A stretch of 64,000 nucleotides of DNA from Marchantia polymorpha subsp. ruderalis. Its lineage: Eukaryota; Streptophyta; Marchantiopsida; Marchantiales; Marchantiaceae. A program made the translations under genes and the position numbers. Positions 1-13,763 of this stretch are shown in pieces (positions within the stretch are counted from its first letter, which is position 1; each line of letters starts with the position of its first letter). A model generated the notes under the pieces. The model ran no database searches, was not told the origin of the DNA, and was given only the letters and a program-made list of their open reading frames with translations. The stretch covers positions 15,936,501 through 16,000,500 of the forward strand of contig AP031353.1 of NCBI GenBank assembly GCA_037833965.1. The letters run 5' to 3'.

Positions 1-1930
1 AAATGTTGTATATCATCTTGCAGATCATACATCCAATCACATATAATTATTTGTGAGGTCATAAGAAAAACTTTTCGTCAAACAGTTTGAATCATGATAG
101 GAATGCAGTGTATTCGGAATCTGATGACTAGAACATTGTACTTCGATACTTCGCTCATTTCAAACAGGGAATCCTTATTAAAGGAAAAGAAAACAGATTC
201 ATCGAAGTGTATAGGAATAAATTCATCTTCAACTTGAAAAGAATAACATGAATTCTTCAACTTTATTGACCTTAGATTCCAATGTTCATCGGAGATATGG
301 AACATGTTCCATCCACATGCGAATTAAGCTGAAGCAGGTCTAAGTTTTTATGCCATTGGTATAGTCAAGCAGTTGGACACCAGATACCAAAGGTCAGCGG
401 AGGAATCCTCAAATACAGGTTCCTACTGCCAACCAATGTTGAGATCAGAAACGTATTAAGTCAATGAGGAAGAAGCGACCGGAAGTACTGTAATGATGAA
501 GAGATGCACGAGAAACATACGTTCACATGATTTTTCTTTTGTGGGCATAAAAAAGTAAATGCTTCCAGCATTGTTGGCCTTTTTTTAATGTATAAGGTTT
601 TCTATTTTGATGAGAGTACTCACTACCGAAGATGCTTTAACCAAGTTAACGGAAATTCATGAACCCTCTGATGAACTTCAGAGACTGGACAGCATATGGT
701 TCACATGTTCGGCAATAGACACACCATGGATAGAATCACCCAGAATTTCACATGTTGTCGTCTGGGATGTGCAATTGACTTGAGCATTTGACTTCGTCTC
801 TTCGTCGCGTAAGCCGAAAGGAGCTATTATCATCGTTGCTGACTAGAGCCGATGCTTTACAAGAGACTTTTGAAGTTCGTTATGGCGACAAATATCCAAA
901 CCTAGGCCCCTTTGACCGCAATTCCTTTATGTAGCAATGAAAATTTTCTATAATTGGTCCTGTTCTATGCTGTATCAATTTTTCTTTCAATAGAATCTGC
1001 ATATGCCATCCCCAGCAAACTATCTCTTGGTAAAGGCTCGTATCCAAATAAGATCCTCGCGGCCTGGTACTAAGTAAGTCAAGTGAAGACAATGTGTATG
1101 AATTGAATTCCCAACTGTTCAAAACACCCTCCGAACGTAGACAAAGTTGGAATAGTTACCAGATGTTGCAAGCAGGCAATGTGCCTCTACCGATTCTATT
1201 GATATTGTGATGCATTACAGGGAGTATTCTAAACACTTGAAGGGGCTAATGCAGCCCCATTAGTGCGAAACTTGACATTTACATCCTTTGAGTGTTAGGG
1301 TTAATTCCCGGGAGTAGTGTTGTCACCTGTTTCTTGTGTTTGAGGTGGATCAAACTTAGGATTAGTCTAAATGGTGGAAAAAACCCTATTCTTCTTAAAA
1401 ACAATTTTGGGTTTTTCATAAAACCTTGAAAAGCCTGATTTCAACCATGGTTTTGCAGCAGTCTATCAACTGAAATTACCGCGCTTTTGGTGATAGCGTA
1501 CATTGTTATGTTAGATATCATTTTTGAGTGGATAGCACAAAGATTTGTATTTGACGATAACGAGTACCAGGAGTTGTGCATCACGGCCCTAATCATAGAT
1601 CAGTGTACTCCAAAATTGATCAACAGCGACACAAGACTTACGACTAACACTCGTCGAATGAATTCCCCCCACCCCATCCATCCTTGATATCAGCAACCTA
1701 ACAAATCTTTTACTCGCACACACAAACAAATATTTGACGGTCCAAAACGGAATGTTGTCTCCGAGGTTCAAGATTTTGATAGCTTGATGTGAGAATTGTT
1801 TTGGACAACTCGTTGTCACCGGAGAATTTTTTGAAGTTTATGAGCCAGGATATGATCATAAGATAAGCTCGTATAAGGCCGGATAATCAAGTACAGAATT
1901 ATTGATACCATGATATTAGCATGTGGAACG
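1..1930. other. Intergenic, no gene supported
   Basis: No open frame here shows a recognisable domain, plausible splice context or start context. The reading frames are short and interrupted on both strands. A small dyad (GGGCT/AGCCC) lies near 1,241-1,257. Composition becomes steadily more AT-rich toward 1.9 kb, where the hAT remnant begins. Confidence 0.6.
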
Positions 1931-1939
1931 AGTACTTTT

Positions 1940-4720
1940 GTTTCATGTGTTTATAGTTAACTAAAATCAACTAATAAAATCCAAAATCAACTTCCAATTT
2001 AATTTCAATTGAATTCTCAATCCTATGAAAATTTACCCTAAATCCAAAAAATTTAAATTCAATTGAAAATTGGATTAAAAATGAATTGGAAATCAATTTC
2101 AATTTCAATTTCAAGAGAATGAATAAAGAATATTGAGAATACTCTCATGATTTTAACTGAGATTGTGATTCACAATCTTACAAAAATTTTTAAGTTTTGC
2201 AACAGTTAAATGTAAACTACTCACATTCAAATCATCTTGTAATAATTATAAATCATCAGAAAAACTACGCTATCATTGCTATTGAAATCAAAAAATTACT
2301 CAATGTCAAATAATCTTGTGCTACTATCATTATCTGAAAAATACTAATAATTTATTTTAATAAACATCAATTAATAGTCTGTTATTTGAGAAATTTTTCT
2401 CAAATAACATACTAATGCTAAGTTTTGAATGAACAAATTTGAACGTGAAGAAATTACATTGCAAAGCTGCGCTCGACGTTACCATGCTAAAAATTTGAAT
2501 TGCTATAATATGTAAATCTTTCCGAGAATAACATCGGTTAATCAATATTGCAATGTTGTTTTGCATCAATTGATGAGCATCCTGAATTGTAAGGAGTGAT
2601 TGATCTTCTCGTGATGCGCTACAATAATAAACTTTGTATACTGCATGCACAGGTTTTACTTTTTGTCTTTAGAAAGTGGTATCAAACCATGGAATAGATC
2701 TATTAAAACGTCTTTCAGCATGATTGAACACTTCATCTGGATATCGCAGATCGAATAGATAAGCAAAACCATGGGCATCACTGTACATGGATTGAAAACA
2801 TTGTGAAAGCAACAAAACTAGATATTTTTATTCTTCAGATGTAATCAAGCCGCGAGTGAACAATGTAGCAAAATTATTAGAAAGTTGATTAAATTTGGAA
2901 AAAACATGTGACAAAAGTACAATATTCGATTGATATTTGACTATAAGTTCATCGATGAGTTCAAGAACGTTCAAACACTTCTTCAGCTAGATAACAAATG
3001 TGACATCGATGATGATGTCCTTGATTCAATTTTTTGTGTTGCTCTATTAGCTCCATCAATAAATTTACGCTCCAAAATGATCAAAATTAATAGCTTTTTT
3101 TACATTAAAGGTGAGTTAAAACAGTGTTGAAGTGAAATCCATCTACTTGGCGTAAGCTTAATCAAAGAAGTCAATTTTTCCTTCATCTGCATAATTATCA
3201 ATTTTATTTTCATCGCATGATGATTATAAAGAATTTGACAACATCTTTACACTTCTCGGCAAAGAGTAAGAGACTCTCAAATGAATAGCTAGAAGTATAA
3301 GTTGCAACAATATCTACTTCTTTCCTTGTCTTCGTTGCACCAAAAATATACTTCACCATAAGATGCAGAGCATGCAAATTACATTCTTGAAAGAATTTAT
3401 CCAGAAATTCAGTTTTTAACAAGGTCCACGCCTTTTTATTTGCCGAGGTATTATTAGTGACGGCGCAATCAAAGACTGTGTTTGGATGTTTTTTGATAAT
3501 ACAACTAATGTTTTGAACAATCTATTGAACTGTGTGATCTTGTTTGCAAGTGTATACGGACTTCAAGAATAAACTAGCTCAACATGCTGTAATGTAATTT
3601 ACCTACAACTTCAATTCAAATATTAGACCAATTGTCAATCATTAGAAAAACAAATGATAACAAAGTAGATTATTATACAGTGCATCTCTCCTTCATCTCA
3701 TTGTAACATAAATCTAGCAAATCATTGGCTAATTCTTGCAATTATACAGAAAATTCTTCATCAGATCGCAACATTTTGATTGCTTCAATCAAATTTGTAT
3801 TTTTAATTCGTTGAAATCATGTGAGTGTGCAATAATAATACTAAGTAATGGCTATCTAAAATTTCTTGCTGGTTGAAGGGTCTACAATTGGTTACAAAAA
3901 TGATCTAATAAACAATTGACTATGTGATTTTTCTTACTCTGATTTTGATACTTGTGATGGAACTACTCGTCTCTTCAAACCTGTATACCATCTAGGTCGA
4001 TACCTTATATTCATGCCATTCATTAATTTTCTTAACGTAACACACATGTTGAGATGAACTACAACACTTTCACATTTTGTGGTAATTCACTCTCAGACGA
4101 TAGTGTCTACATATTCTTGATTTTTTTATCTCATGCAGTTTTTCAAGAGTGAAATTTTCTCGCACATCACTAACTTTTCATACTCTATTCTTGAACCCAA
4201 GTTGAATCATTGGAATCAACTTGTGATGAAAATCAAGCTGATTTCAATCATTCGGCAAGTTGACTACGTCTACAATGTTCATAAGTTCCAATTCTATAAT
4301 CTCTACGATAAAAGCCAATCTTTTCAAAGCCATTCTTTTGTTTGACAACAAGTGACTTACATTTATATTCTTGTTGCTTAAAATTTTTAGTATTTCAATA
4401 ATTTATGATCAAAATTTAACCTAAATCTTATGTTTGATCTCAAATTTGAGATATAATTTTAAATTTTAATTCTAAATATTTAAGTTATGATTTCAAAATT
4501 CAATTTGGATTTCCAAAGTAAGTTCAGATTTTCAAAATTTGAGATGAGATTTTGAATTTCAGTTCAGATTTTCAAATGAGATTTGATGTTGAATTTATAT
4601 TCTAATTTCAAATTCAAATCAAATCTTTAAATTTGATTTCAACCCAATCCACATTTTCAGGTTTTTCAAAAAAATCTTATTAAATTTGATTAGTAAAAAT
4701 TGTACATTGGCAACCCTAAT
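1940..4720 (-). mobile_element. Decayed hAT DNA transposon (minus strand)
   Basis: Two pieces of a hAT transposase are visible on the minus strand in the expected order. Near 3,480-3,210 is a DUF659-like core: a stretch reading AVTNNTSANKKAWTLLK, followed by FFQECNLHALHLMVK and then KCKDVVKFF, matching the family pattern of a V-T-D-N segment, a Cys-x-x-His-x-L core and a helical segment. Near 2,560-2,400 is the C-terminal dimerisation motif, visible as QIFSMVTSSAA and then FVHSKL, where active family members usually read S-S-A-x-E-R-N-F-S-T-F. The glutamate and arginine of that motif are lost (ALQCNFFTF), and the frame is interrupted between the two pieces. No BED zinc finger or clear terminal inverted repeat was found. 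Flanks at 1,960-2,130 and 4,430-4,660 are rich in short AATTTGA/CAATTT words, perhaps subterminal repeats. The ends are therefore approximate. Confidence 0.65.
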
Positions 4721-4899
4721 TAGACTATGTTGGCGGTGAATTTAAGTAAGTCTTTGTTTGGATGCGTGTTATATTTTAGCTCGTTCGGCTCTTCTCAACA
4801 TCAAAAACTAACTCGTCTATTTGAAGATCAAAAGTTAAGTATCATATTTACATGAATGTAGTTGAATGACGAATCATTTTACTATATGCATGTACTTTT

Positions 4900-7300
4900 T
4901 TTTGGTGAATTTGATACTACAATTGATATTCAAGCAAATTTGACGTATTTGGTTGATTTTATGGAGCGTAGTATAAACTGGATCAAAGATGAATGCACTT
5001 CAGGAGACTTGGAGGAAATATTCAAAGCTTGACTGCTATTAATGCTTAATCATAAAATTTGAGGAAATGAGAGTTTTGCTTGTGTTGTCATCTGCATATG
5101 AAGTTTTTGAACAATCCATTTCCAGATGGCAACACCAACAAGAAGCCTTAAAATCTAGTGAGTCTTCAAACATTTACGATAGATTTCAAGGCTCACGAAT
5201 AAATTGTATGTATCTTTAAAACACATGAACTTCAAGATGAAAGATTTTAGCACAAAAATTTACCATCACATTGAAGCATTTTATGATCTTTTCATTAAAT
5301 TTCAAAATATTGAAGAGCATATTCTTCATAATAGTGAAGCTCTTCATCTTGTGAGTTCATAGCTTGACTGATATCAATTTTTTTCATGTATGTTTCTTTA
5401 TAGTTATAATCAAACAATCATTTATAACAAAAAATTAAGCACTATGCTTAACTTTCACATGTGTTTCTTCATCATATAGGCAAACAATCATTTGCAACAA
5501 AATTGTAAATGCTTTTTTTAACTGATGATCTTAAAAAAAACATGGCGTCGTTTTCTATTTCATGCTTAATTGCAATTGGGTGTATAAGCTAAAAAACAAT
5601 TCATTACTTGATCAGAGAAGATTCTTATCTCGTAGTTCATGGTTAGAGTTTTCACACAATAGAATAGTGTAGACTCTAACAAAATATTTCTTACATGTAT
5701 GAAAGTATGCTACAATTAAATAGATTCGTGTATTTGCTACAATTTGTAATCTGATTATGAATCACATGGAAATAGTTATTAGATTTTTTTTATCAATAGA
5801 GGAAAAAAATTTAAACAAAATAATAAACTTGTTGTAAAATTAAAAGTCAAGAGAAGTTGATTTGTACATTGTTGAAATCATTATATTGATTGAAACAAGT
5901 TTATACACATCAGAATGTGAAATTTGATGAATTCATGGAAATATAAGGTTTTTTATCGAGTGTGTAAGATACTTTTGTATACATGACAAAGGTGGATAAT
6001 GATATTTTTATTTTTATTATTCTAGTAAATGATATGATTATCTTGGTGAAGAATCAATCAGAAGTGAACAAATGCAAGAATTAGCTAAAGTATGCATCTA
6101 AGATTAAATATTAGGCTAAATCCAAGAAAATATTAAGGATAAATATTCATAGATTTTGGTAAAAAAGAGTTTATGATTCAAGCAAAGCAAGTAAGTTCAA
6201 TGTGTGCTCTACTATGAGAAATTTTGAAGTAATATGGACTCCTTTGGTTGCTCATTTCAAACTTTTTTCATCTTCATGTCCAAACTATGCCATTGAAAAA
6301 GGAAACATGTCATCAATGTGTTATTAAAAATCTGTGATCAACCTTATATATTGAATAGTCTGCATGAATCATTATATTGTTTAAGATATGAGCAAGATGA
6401 ACATGTACATATTCAATACATGGAAGATGTTTGGAAATCAGCTACTAAGTATTATAGATTATTGTTTGATTGAACAATGTTATGTTACCTTGGTGATAAC
6501 TATGAACAAGACAATATTTGATATTTATGTAGGTTTTGCTGGTTTTGCTACACTAGGTATGTGTCTATACTTGATAGTGGATCAATTAGTTGAAAATTTA
6601 CTATGTAAAAGTGCGTATCTCAGTCTATCATGGAAGTTGTAACAATAGTACAAACAAAAAGATGAAGATATTTGGTTCAATAGACGAATCATTGAGATAC
6701 AAATGAAAGAACAGGTTGTCAATTTTTTATCTTTTATAGTCAAAATGTGTCATATCTTGCTACAAATCAAATGAAAGACAGTTAAATGAAACACATTGAA
6801 GTCATGCATCATTTCATCACATGGCATTTTTGATTAAAAATTAATTAGTTCAATTTTTTATCATCAATCCAGCTAATGTTTTGATCAAAGTAAGTATTTT
6901 TGAAAGTTTTGATAAACATTTTGCTACTATGCAATTTTGACATGATGAGCACTAGTAGATTTACTAGCAATTTTAGTTATCTTTGTATATTGTTACTTAA
7001 TCATGAAACTTTTACAACTTAGTTCTAGTTAGCTCTAGCTTAAAGAATGTCACGTGCTAGATTTTCTACTAAGACTTACATTAACGTTATTATATAGATT
7101 ATGAAGTCTATTGTGTAATTGACATAAATTGAGGAGACAATTGTTAGATTAAACTTATATCAAGAATGTTGTTGACTATTGGCTATGTTGGCGATGTACA
7201 CAATTTACTTTTCTCTTGGATTCTCACTTAACATTGCTATTGAGTACTTAGGATGGACAAACCTAGCTTGTCATCTGAAACATTACATCAACATTTAGAT
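4900..7300 (+). mobile_element. Fossil Copia (Ty1-type) LTR retroelement
   Basis: Very AT-rich stretch carrying weak but ordered similarity to a Copia polyprotein on the plus strand. A Gag-like patch lies near 5,030-5,120, reverse-transcriptase similarity near 5,930-6,250, and RNase H similarity near 6,380-6,850. A purine-rich tract follows near 7,130, with a TGTTAGATTAAAC-like LTR start at about 7,142. The element is badly broken with many interruptions and looks old. The 5' LTR and exact borders could not be placed. Confidence 0.55.
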
Positions 7301-8090
7301 ATGTGTTCACCTGGAATAAACAACAATATCGCATGTAATTTTGAGTTTTATGTTTTTTGATTATTGTGAAACATGGATTTTAAATTCTTGACAACATTTA
7401 GATCATTATTTATTATTTCCTTTTTTTGAAAAAACATTTTTTGTATCAAAAATTATAACTAATATATTGTTGGGGCGTAATATAACTATCTCAATGATAA
7501 TTACAATCTTTCAATTTGCAGATTTTTATCATGATTAATTTACAGAAAGTTTTATTTTTGTAATGCTTCTTCCAAGTTATTTAAAAAATATTATCTATTT
7601 TCAGTTTTGTATCTAGAAAATTTCAATAAAAATGAGGATAAAAATTTGGCTTTATATATCATATATTTACTATGGCTTTATATATCATGTTTACATGATA
7701 TTTTGAACTATTGAGTCATATTAGAACAATAATGTTGTTGAGATTAAAATTTCACATTAAAAAGTTCTTTGAAAAAACAAGAAAACAACTTCCTTCATGT
7801 TTTTATGCATAAGAGTCAAAGTTTCTAATATGTGATTTTGATTGAATTGTGATTTCATATTAACACATTAGAAGAAAAAGTTTCATTTCGTCAATCTGTA
7901 TCATACTCTAATCACCTATTGTTGGCTTTTATCGAATGAATCATAATTTCATCAATTTTCAAAAAAGTTGAACTAGTTATGACCTCTTTATCTTTTCATC
8001 ATCATCCATTCTTTATTATTTCTATTGGTTTTAGAAGAAAATTCTAGCAAGAATTTTCAACTTCATAGGAATAAAAAATGATATCTTTAA
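7300..8090. other. AT-rich intergenic DNA
   Basis: Strongly AT-rich sequence without a coding signal. It may be further LTR or degraded element sequence continuing from the fossil Copia copy, but no end could be recognised. Confidence 0.5.
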
Positions 8091-8131
8091 TTGTTTCTGA
8101 ACGAAGATGGTGCTGAACTCAATTCAAGTCT

Positions 8132-8167
8132 ACCCTTCCTAGGGTTTAGATCTACCCTAGGAAGGGT
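8132..8167. repeat. Perfect 14-bp inverted repeat
   Basis: Arms ACCCTTCCTAGGGT (8,132-8,145) and ACCCTAGGAAGGGT (8,154-8,167) are perfectly complementary around an 8-bp loop that itself contains AGATCT. Each arm also contains the palindrome CCTAGG. It lies about 85 bp upstream of a hAT-like terminal sequence. Confidence 0.9.
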
Positions 8168-8247
8168 CTACAGATTGTGGTTGAGAAAAAATTTGCGCCT
8201 GCGACACGACAGAAATACCTGGCCAGGAGCACCCACCAGAAAAATCC

Positions 8248-8265
8248 TGGCTCCGCCACTGCATA
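8248..8265. mobile_element. Possible hAT (Tip100-like) terminal repeat
   Basis: The segment ATCCTGGCTCCGCCACTG resembles the inward-reading terminal repeat CAGNGGCGGAGCC typical of plant Tip100-like hAT elements, seen here as the right-hand end. The partner end was not found in this window, so it may mark an old non-autonomous copy or a deletion remnant. The assignment rests on recall of the family terminus, not on an alignment. Confidence 0.35.
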
Positions 8266-11200
8266 CATCTATGTGTATAGATTATAGAAACACATTTCAC
8301 CAGATACACCTCTACTATTGCTACGCAAGACATGCAGTGGATGGTGGAATTTTAGTTAGACCAGTCACTAAAGACCTCTTCCTCTTATGGTCAACCATGA
8401 ATATTTTATCATGGGAGGTGGAGACATTGAGTAAAACAGCAATCGTCGGAAACTAAGTTTAGAAGATTCAAAGTCGATCACTTTGTGGAAATCTAGGAGA
8501 AATATTCTAGATAAGCACTTGTAGCTCAGGAGGAGAATGACAGAGTGTCGTTCAGCATCAGGTTTGAAAAATCACATTTGTGTTGAAGAAAAGCGTCCAC
8601 TTTTTTCGTTTTCTATTGAGATCAGACACATGCATTCTGTTCTACAATTAATTGATTTGTTTATGTACTCAGATCAGGACGAGGGAGGAATCAGTCTATG
8701 TAATGGAGCTTATTATCGATATAAGTATTACTCCATCACGCAAACTGGTGTCAAATTCCATCTGTGCTCGTTTCCCGTTCGTCGAAATCCACGACATGTG
8801 AAGCTTATTCAGGGTGCAGAATCTCTGAACATTTGGATCGCCACGTTTCATTTGGCACTTGTTAGGAAGAGGGTATGAGGTTGTCTCTTATACCGCCCTA
8901 AAGAATCCGCGGACAACCAATTAGGGCTCCCGAGTTTCACTCAGTTGTTGATGCCGAACTAATCAAAGTGAACTCCAGTCAGTTGACTCAATGCATAACT
9001 ATGGAGCTTGCAAAATAGAATTCTCGAAGGAGTCAACGTTTGACTTGACTCTGGATATGGTTATTGTCATATAGACCATTCTAGTCTGAATCAGCGCTGT
9101 CGATTGCAATGTTGTTTGTTAATGGTTTGACTTTGTTTACTTACATGTTTTGAATGCTACGACGTATGTCTCCTCGTCATATGTCTAGACGATCGAGGCA
9201 GTCAGGTTTTCACTGGTTTCCTATGGCGTTCCTCTGATTTTGGTCTTTTATTGGTGTCTGGGGGTCAGTAAACGACTTGGAATGAAAAACATTCCGAGGC
9301 TCTGACAGGTGAGAGGAAAGTCTGTAGTAATAATTCCAAAACAAAAACATTTGAGATCTGCCTATGAGCTGAAGAATGATAGCTCTTTTCAAGTTGAATT
9401 CGCCTTCACTTAAGACTACAAGGTGTTAATATTCGTGACGTCTTCTTGTCTTCCTGCTCCCATATGCCATGACGAAAGGATCGAATCAGTAATAAACATA
9501 AAAGAGAATACACCAACTATGAAGACAGCAAAGTCTGTTCTGCAAGAAATGTCTGAATTCCACCGGTGAGCACGAAACTCGATTGACTTCGTAAGCGATG
9601 AGCATATCGCATCCATTCTGCCTCACGCAAAGTGTTGACACTGGAGTTTTATTTTTCCAGAAAATCTGCTCCAAGCTTGCCTATGATGAATTGTAGCCTA
9701 GTGCCGTCAGAATCCCCCACCCAAAAACATTATTTTTTCAAAGAATGCCTCTCCACATGTCACTACTTTAGAACAACCAGATGAATGTGGAAAATGTCAT
9801 TTTTTTAATCAAATGCACTCTCAAGACTAACACGCAGTAACAGGTTCAAGGTTGGCAAAAAAACCTTCGGTAGCTTTGGCAGCCAAGAAACATTCTCGTC
9901 AGCGAGGGAATGACTTTTCAGCGAAGGCAACTTTTGACGCAAATCCCTATCGTCGTTTAAGTTGCGAGCCAAAAGATACATGGTTTGATGTTATTGAGCA
10001 TCTAGTCGCTTGCGTTTGTTGGTCTTGCATGAGAGAGTTATCAAAGTGGCCGGAAAGTAGCGAGGGTCTGCCGTGCTTTGACATGTGCCCAAGACTGCAG
10101 CTTTTTCATACGAATTAGATGTTGACTCAAGGGATCTAAAGTTGTCGAAGGAAAAGTCTCCCAGTAAAGACTAATTGTGCGCGGAATACTGAACGATGCG
10201 ACTCATATCTCTCCGCGGTCTACATCAACTATTCAACTCCAGGAACCATTCAATCCAGTTCTCGGGTCACCGATTGAGTCCACCCCGACGAATTGTAACC
10301 CTAGTAATTTAGCAGAGTTTTACTTCTACCGAGGTGGCATTTAATCTGTCTCCCGTTGTCTCCGACTGAAGACATTAGGGTATTGAATTCTCATGTTTAG
10401 CATCAGTCGTGTACCGATTCCTCACGAGGACACGGTACCCGACTTTCGTCAATTCGATGCCGTCAAGTCACTGATTCCGTCATTGCTTCTAGACATTGGG
10501 ACTTTTTCCACCGCTTTTAACGGGAATCAAGTTTGGGCATCGCAACATTGAAAGATGGATTCAATGTCCTCCAATGATCTTATGCAGAACCACAGATGTC
10601 ACGAGGGCTTCAACCACTCTGGATGCGTGGGCTGTTCCACATCAACCGCATTTCGATCTTATCCACCTCGATCTGGTCCTAAACACAGAGAGCGGAAGCA
10701 TTACAATATCCGCTCTGTTTGCCCGACATTGAACTTTGAGAGTACTTGAACTTTGAGAGAACTCTGAGAACTTTGAATGAATCTTTCAGTTTCAATCCCA
10801 TCCCATTCTACATTGATGTCTCGAATTTGGTTCATGTATAACGAAGTAAGCCTGGAGTGACTGGATCCAAATAAAATGAATGACATCCGTTCAATTTCTT
10901 AAAGCGAATCAGTCCACGAAGGGACTTCAGAATCTTTTTTTTGTGGAACTCAGCTCTGTATTCGTTGATTATGGAAATTGGTTTCGAAGCTGACTGCAAC
11001 ATATTCGCAGACATTCTGTCGAACATCATGTTTGTAAAATTGGAAGATGATCATTCATTGTAAAGTACTATATGTCTTAGACTTTCCTGTTGTCGAGAAT
11101 TAGGCATGCTTTTTCAGAGGAAAGCAAGCACGCTCTTTCTAAAATTCTCTCGAAAATTAAGAGTGCCAGGAAACCCACCGAGTGATCGCAGATCTGCTGG

Positions 11201-12960
11201 TCTGCGGTGCGCGTGACCACCAGAATGCTGAAACATGCAAGCAAGATGCACCGCTGAGTTGGTTGCTAGCTTTCTCTTCTGGATCTACGAGACTGCAAGT
11301 GATGCACGTTTTCCAATCCTTGCAGCAACTCGTTCAAGCATGCTCTTTCTGGCGACATGCCAGAGTCAGAAAAGACTTTTCCACTTTTGATTGTTTCTAG
11401 GCCTACAGCACAAAGTCCAAGCTGCGTACTCGAAATTGTGCAGCTTTTGAACCCGTCGTCCTTAAATTATCCATATCCCCAAATTGATCCTTGCGTCAAT
11501 GCTTCCATCACCGATAACCGGATGCAGTCACTTTTCTAAGAGAATGTTGATGTCAATCAAATTGGGGGCGCGGCCCTCCTGTTACAGAGAACTAAATCGT
11601 CCCAGGTTAATGAACCCTCTAAAAAGTCATAATTGGAAGCCGCTGCATATTCTAGAAGTTGACCGCAGCCGCGGTACCAGTACGAAGAAAAAATCTTCGA
11701 TACATTTGATGGCTGCAAGTTGAGTCATGTCACCTGGTTCAACTCGATTCATAAAACTTTCACGACGAGAATCGGTCGTCACCTGGAATTGTGACTGTTC
11801 TATGATCTCGTGGCCTCAATGGTCCTCGTGTACGTACAGCAGTCTTCCTCCTCTGAGAGAGAATGGGTCTCCCGAGCTGTGATCCTGTTAATGACGCATT
11901 ATGTAAAATTATACTCATAATCACTGGCTCTACAACCGATTTAAATATTTCTTAAGTGCGTGCAAAGTAGTACATGAGACAAGGTGCTGTGCAATCCGTG
12001 CAGGACCAGTCAAATCACACGTTAGATGCGTTTAAAGCAAAAGAATCAAATGCCTCGTTTGAGTGGCTGAGGCGCAGGACAAGTTACAGTCTTCTTATTC
12101 AATCATAGTCGATGAACCAAGCTCTAGAATTTGGAACCATGCAAAATTTTAGTGGCAAGGCGATTCATGCATTCTCATAATCTATAACGCTTCACAACAA
12201 TTCGACAGGAGGCTAATTATACAACGACAGTGACAATATGTGGCCACAAAGGACAGCAGCTTTAAAATTAGCAACTTTTCTGGTGACTCAAAAAGTTGCA
12301 ACGTACTCGAATGCCAGGCTGATCAAATTAATCATCCCGAACAAATCTAGTGTACGCATGTAGACTTTGTAGATATAAGCATTATGAGATACATTACTTG
12401 AAATTTGTAGGATAGCAGAGGTGACATAGACTTCTTAATTTCATACATTTCTTCAGCAAAATAATGACTCCAAACATGATGCATTGTATGATCGGTCAAT
12501 TATCGTAATGAGTGGATAAAAAGTGGATAAATTATTTCCACTAAGGTACGCCATGATAATAACATTCTCATAAGGATATATGTATCTTAGAACAAATGAC
12601 GGGGCCAAATAATACTGACACGAAAGGTGAAAACATGTGTACAGCCTCACTTAATACTAGGCTAGATTGGTTTATGAACCTCACGAACAATCAACTCAGT
12701 TAGCTCTCACATAGTTATCTCCTTCTAATAATTGATGCCAAATTCTATAGGCTATAACAGTGCAGCGTTCGTGAAAATATCAGAAGATTCAACAAATTTA
12801 AGTATAACATTAAGTTATGTTTTATAGCTATTTATGACATGAATAGTTGCGCATTCGTAAGGAATTAGGATAATGCATGTTGATAGTGCATCACCATAAT
12901 TTCTTATAGTGTTCTAAAACTACATCTATTCACAATAAATCAAGGTCAAACATTGAATCC
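8266..12960. other. Long intergenic stretch, no gene supported
   Basis: Base composition is more balanced than at 2-8 kb, but no frame shows a recognisable domain. The longest open stretch (8,537-8,878, plus strand) gives 113 residues without an interpretable motif. Short direct repeats of AACTTTGAGA occur near 10,732-10,780. Nothing here is called as a gene. Confidence 0.5.
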
Positions 12961-13011
12961 TTGTCCCTCATAAATGGTTGTGCACAATATACAACCAATT
13001 ATGAGGGACAA
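12961..13011. repeat. Near-perfect 21-bp inverted repeat
   Basis: Arms at 12,961-12,981 and 12,991-13,011 (beginning TTGTCCCTCATAA) pair with a single mismatch around a 9-bp loop. Beyond the arms the flanks do not pair, so the dyad is sharply bounded. No coding context. Confidence 0.9.
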
Positions 13012-13610
13012 CCAACGAAATTTATGTAGATTTGGAAAAACTTATAAATTTCTTGTCAAATCAGAAACACCAAACATGTTGTTAAAGATTTTCACAGTTG
13101 ACGAAGACCTGCTATTTTAATATTATATCATATCTTTTAACTCCATCATATAATTAACTCTAGTAATTGTATACATGATACACTAATAATTGTTACTTGT
13201 GCGTAGAATACCAAAAGCAAATAGGACATACTCTTTGCTTACCAAATAAGTCTCGATTACTTATAAAAGATGAAATGATGGCATCTACATATCAATAATG
13301 ATGACATGAGAAGACATCGATATACAAAAATTTCATTGTCATCCTAAACATTAAGTTCGATGTTATCTTACACTTTATTGATGGCTAGGGCCTAGTCGCC
13401 AAATATTTCAGTATGTAAATAACGAGTTTCAATCCATATAGAAAACATAAATGATTCACTTAGTGGACTAGGCTATGTTTAAAAGGAGGAAATACGACTT
13501 GCGCATCCACCTTTCCTCGTCTCATTACGAATCCACCTTTCTTCATTTCCTGATCTAGCTCAAAATACTATTTACTAGATGCAAGGCTTTTACTGAGAGT
13601 CAATGCATGT

Positions 13611-13763
13611 ATCACATGCTTGTGACAGTGCATGCATGAAACTCAATCTCAATCATGTGAAGAAATTTCACGGGCTAAAATTATTTATCACATGCTTGTG
13701 ACAGTGCATGCATGAACACTCAATCTCAATCATATGAAGAAAATTCGCGGGTTGAAAATATTT
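13611..13763. repeat. 76-bp tandem duplication
   Basis: Two adjacent copies begin ATCACATGCTTGTGACAGTG at 13,611 and again at 13,687. Each contains GCATGCATGAA and CTCAATCTCAATCAT. The copies differ at several positions and by a one-base indel, so the duplication is not recent. Confidence 0.9.

Noticed and set aside
8537-8878. 113-codon plus-strand ORF
   Set aside because: No domain, no promoter, and sequence texture like its non-coding neighbours.
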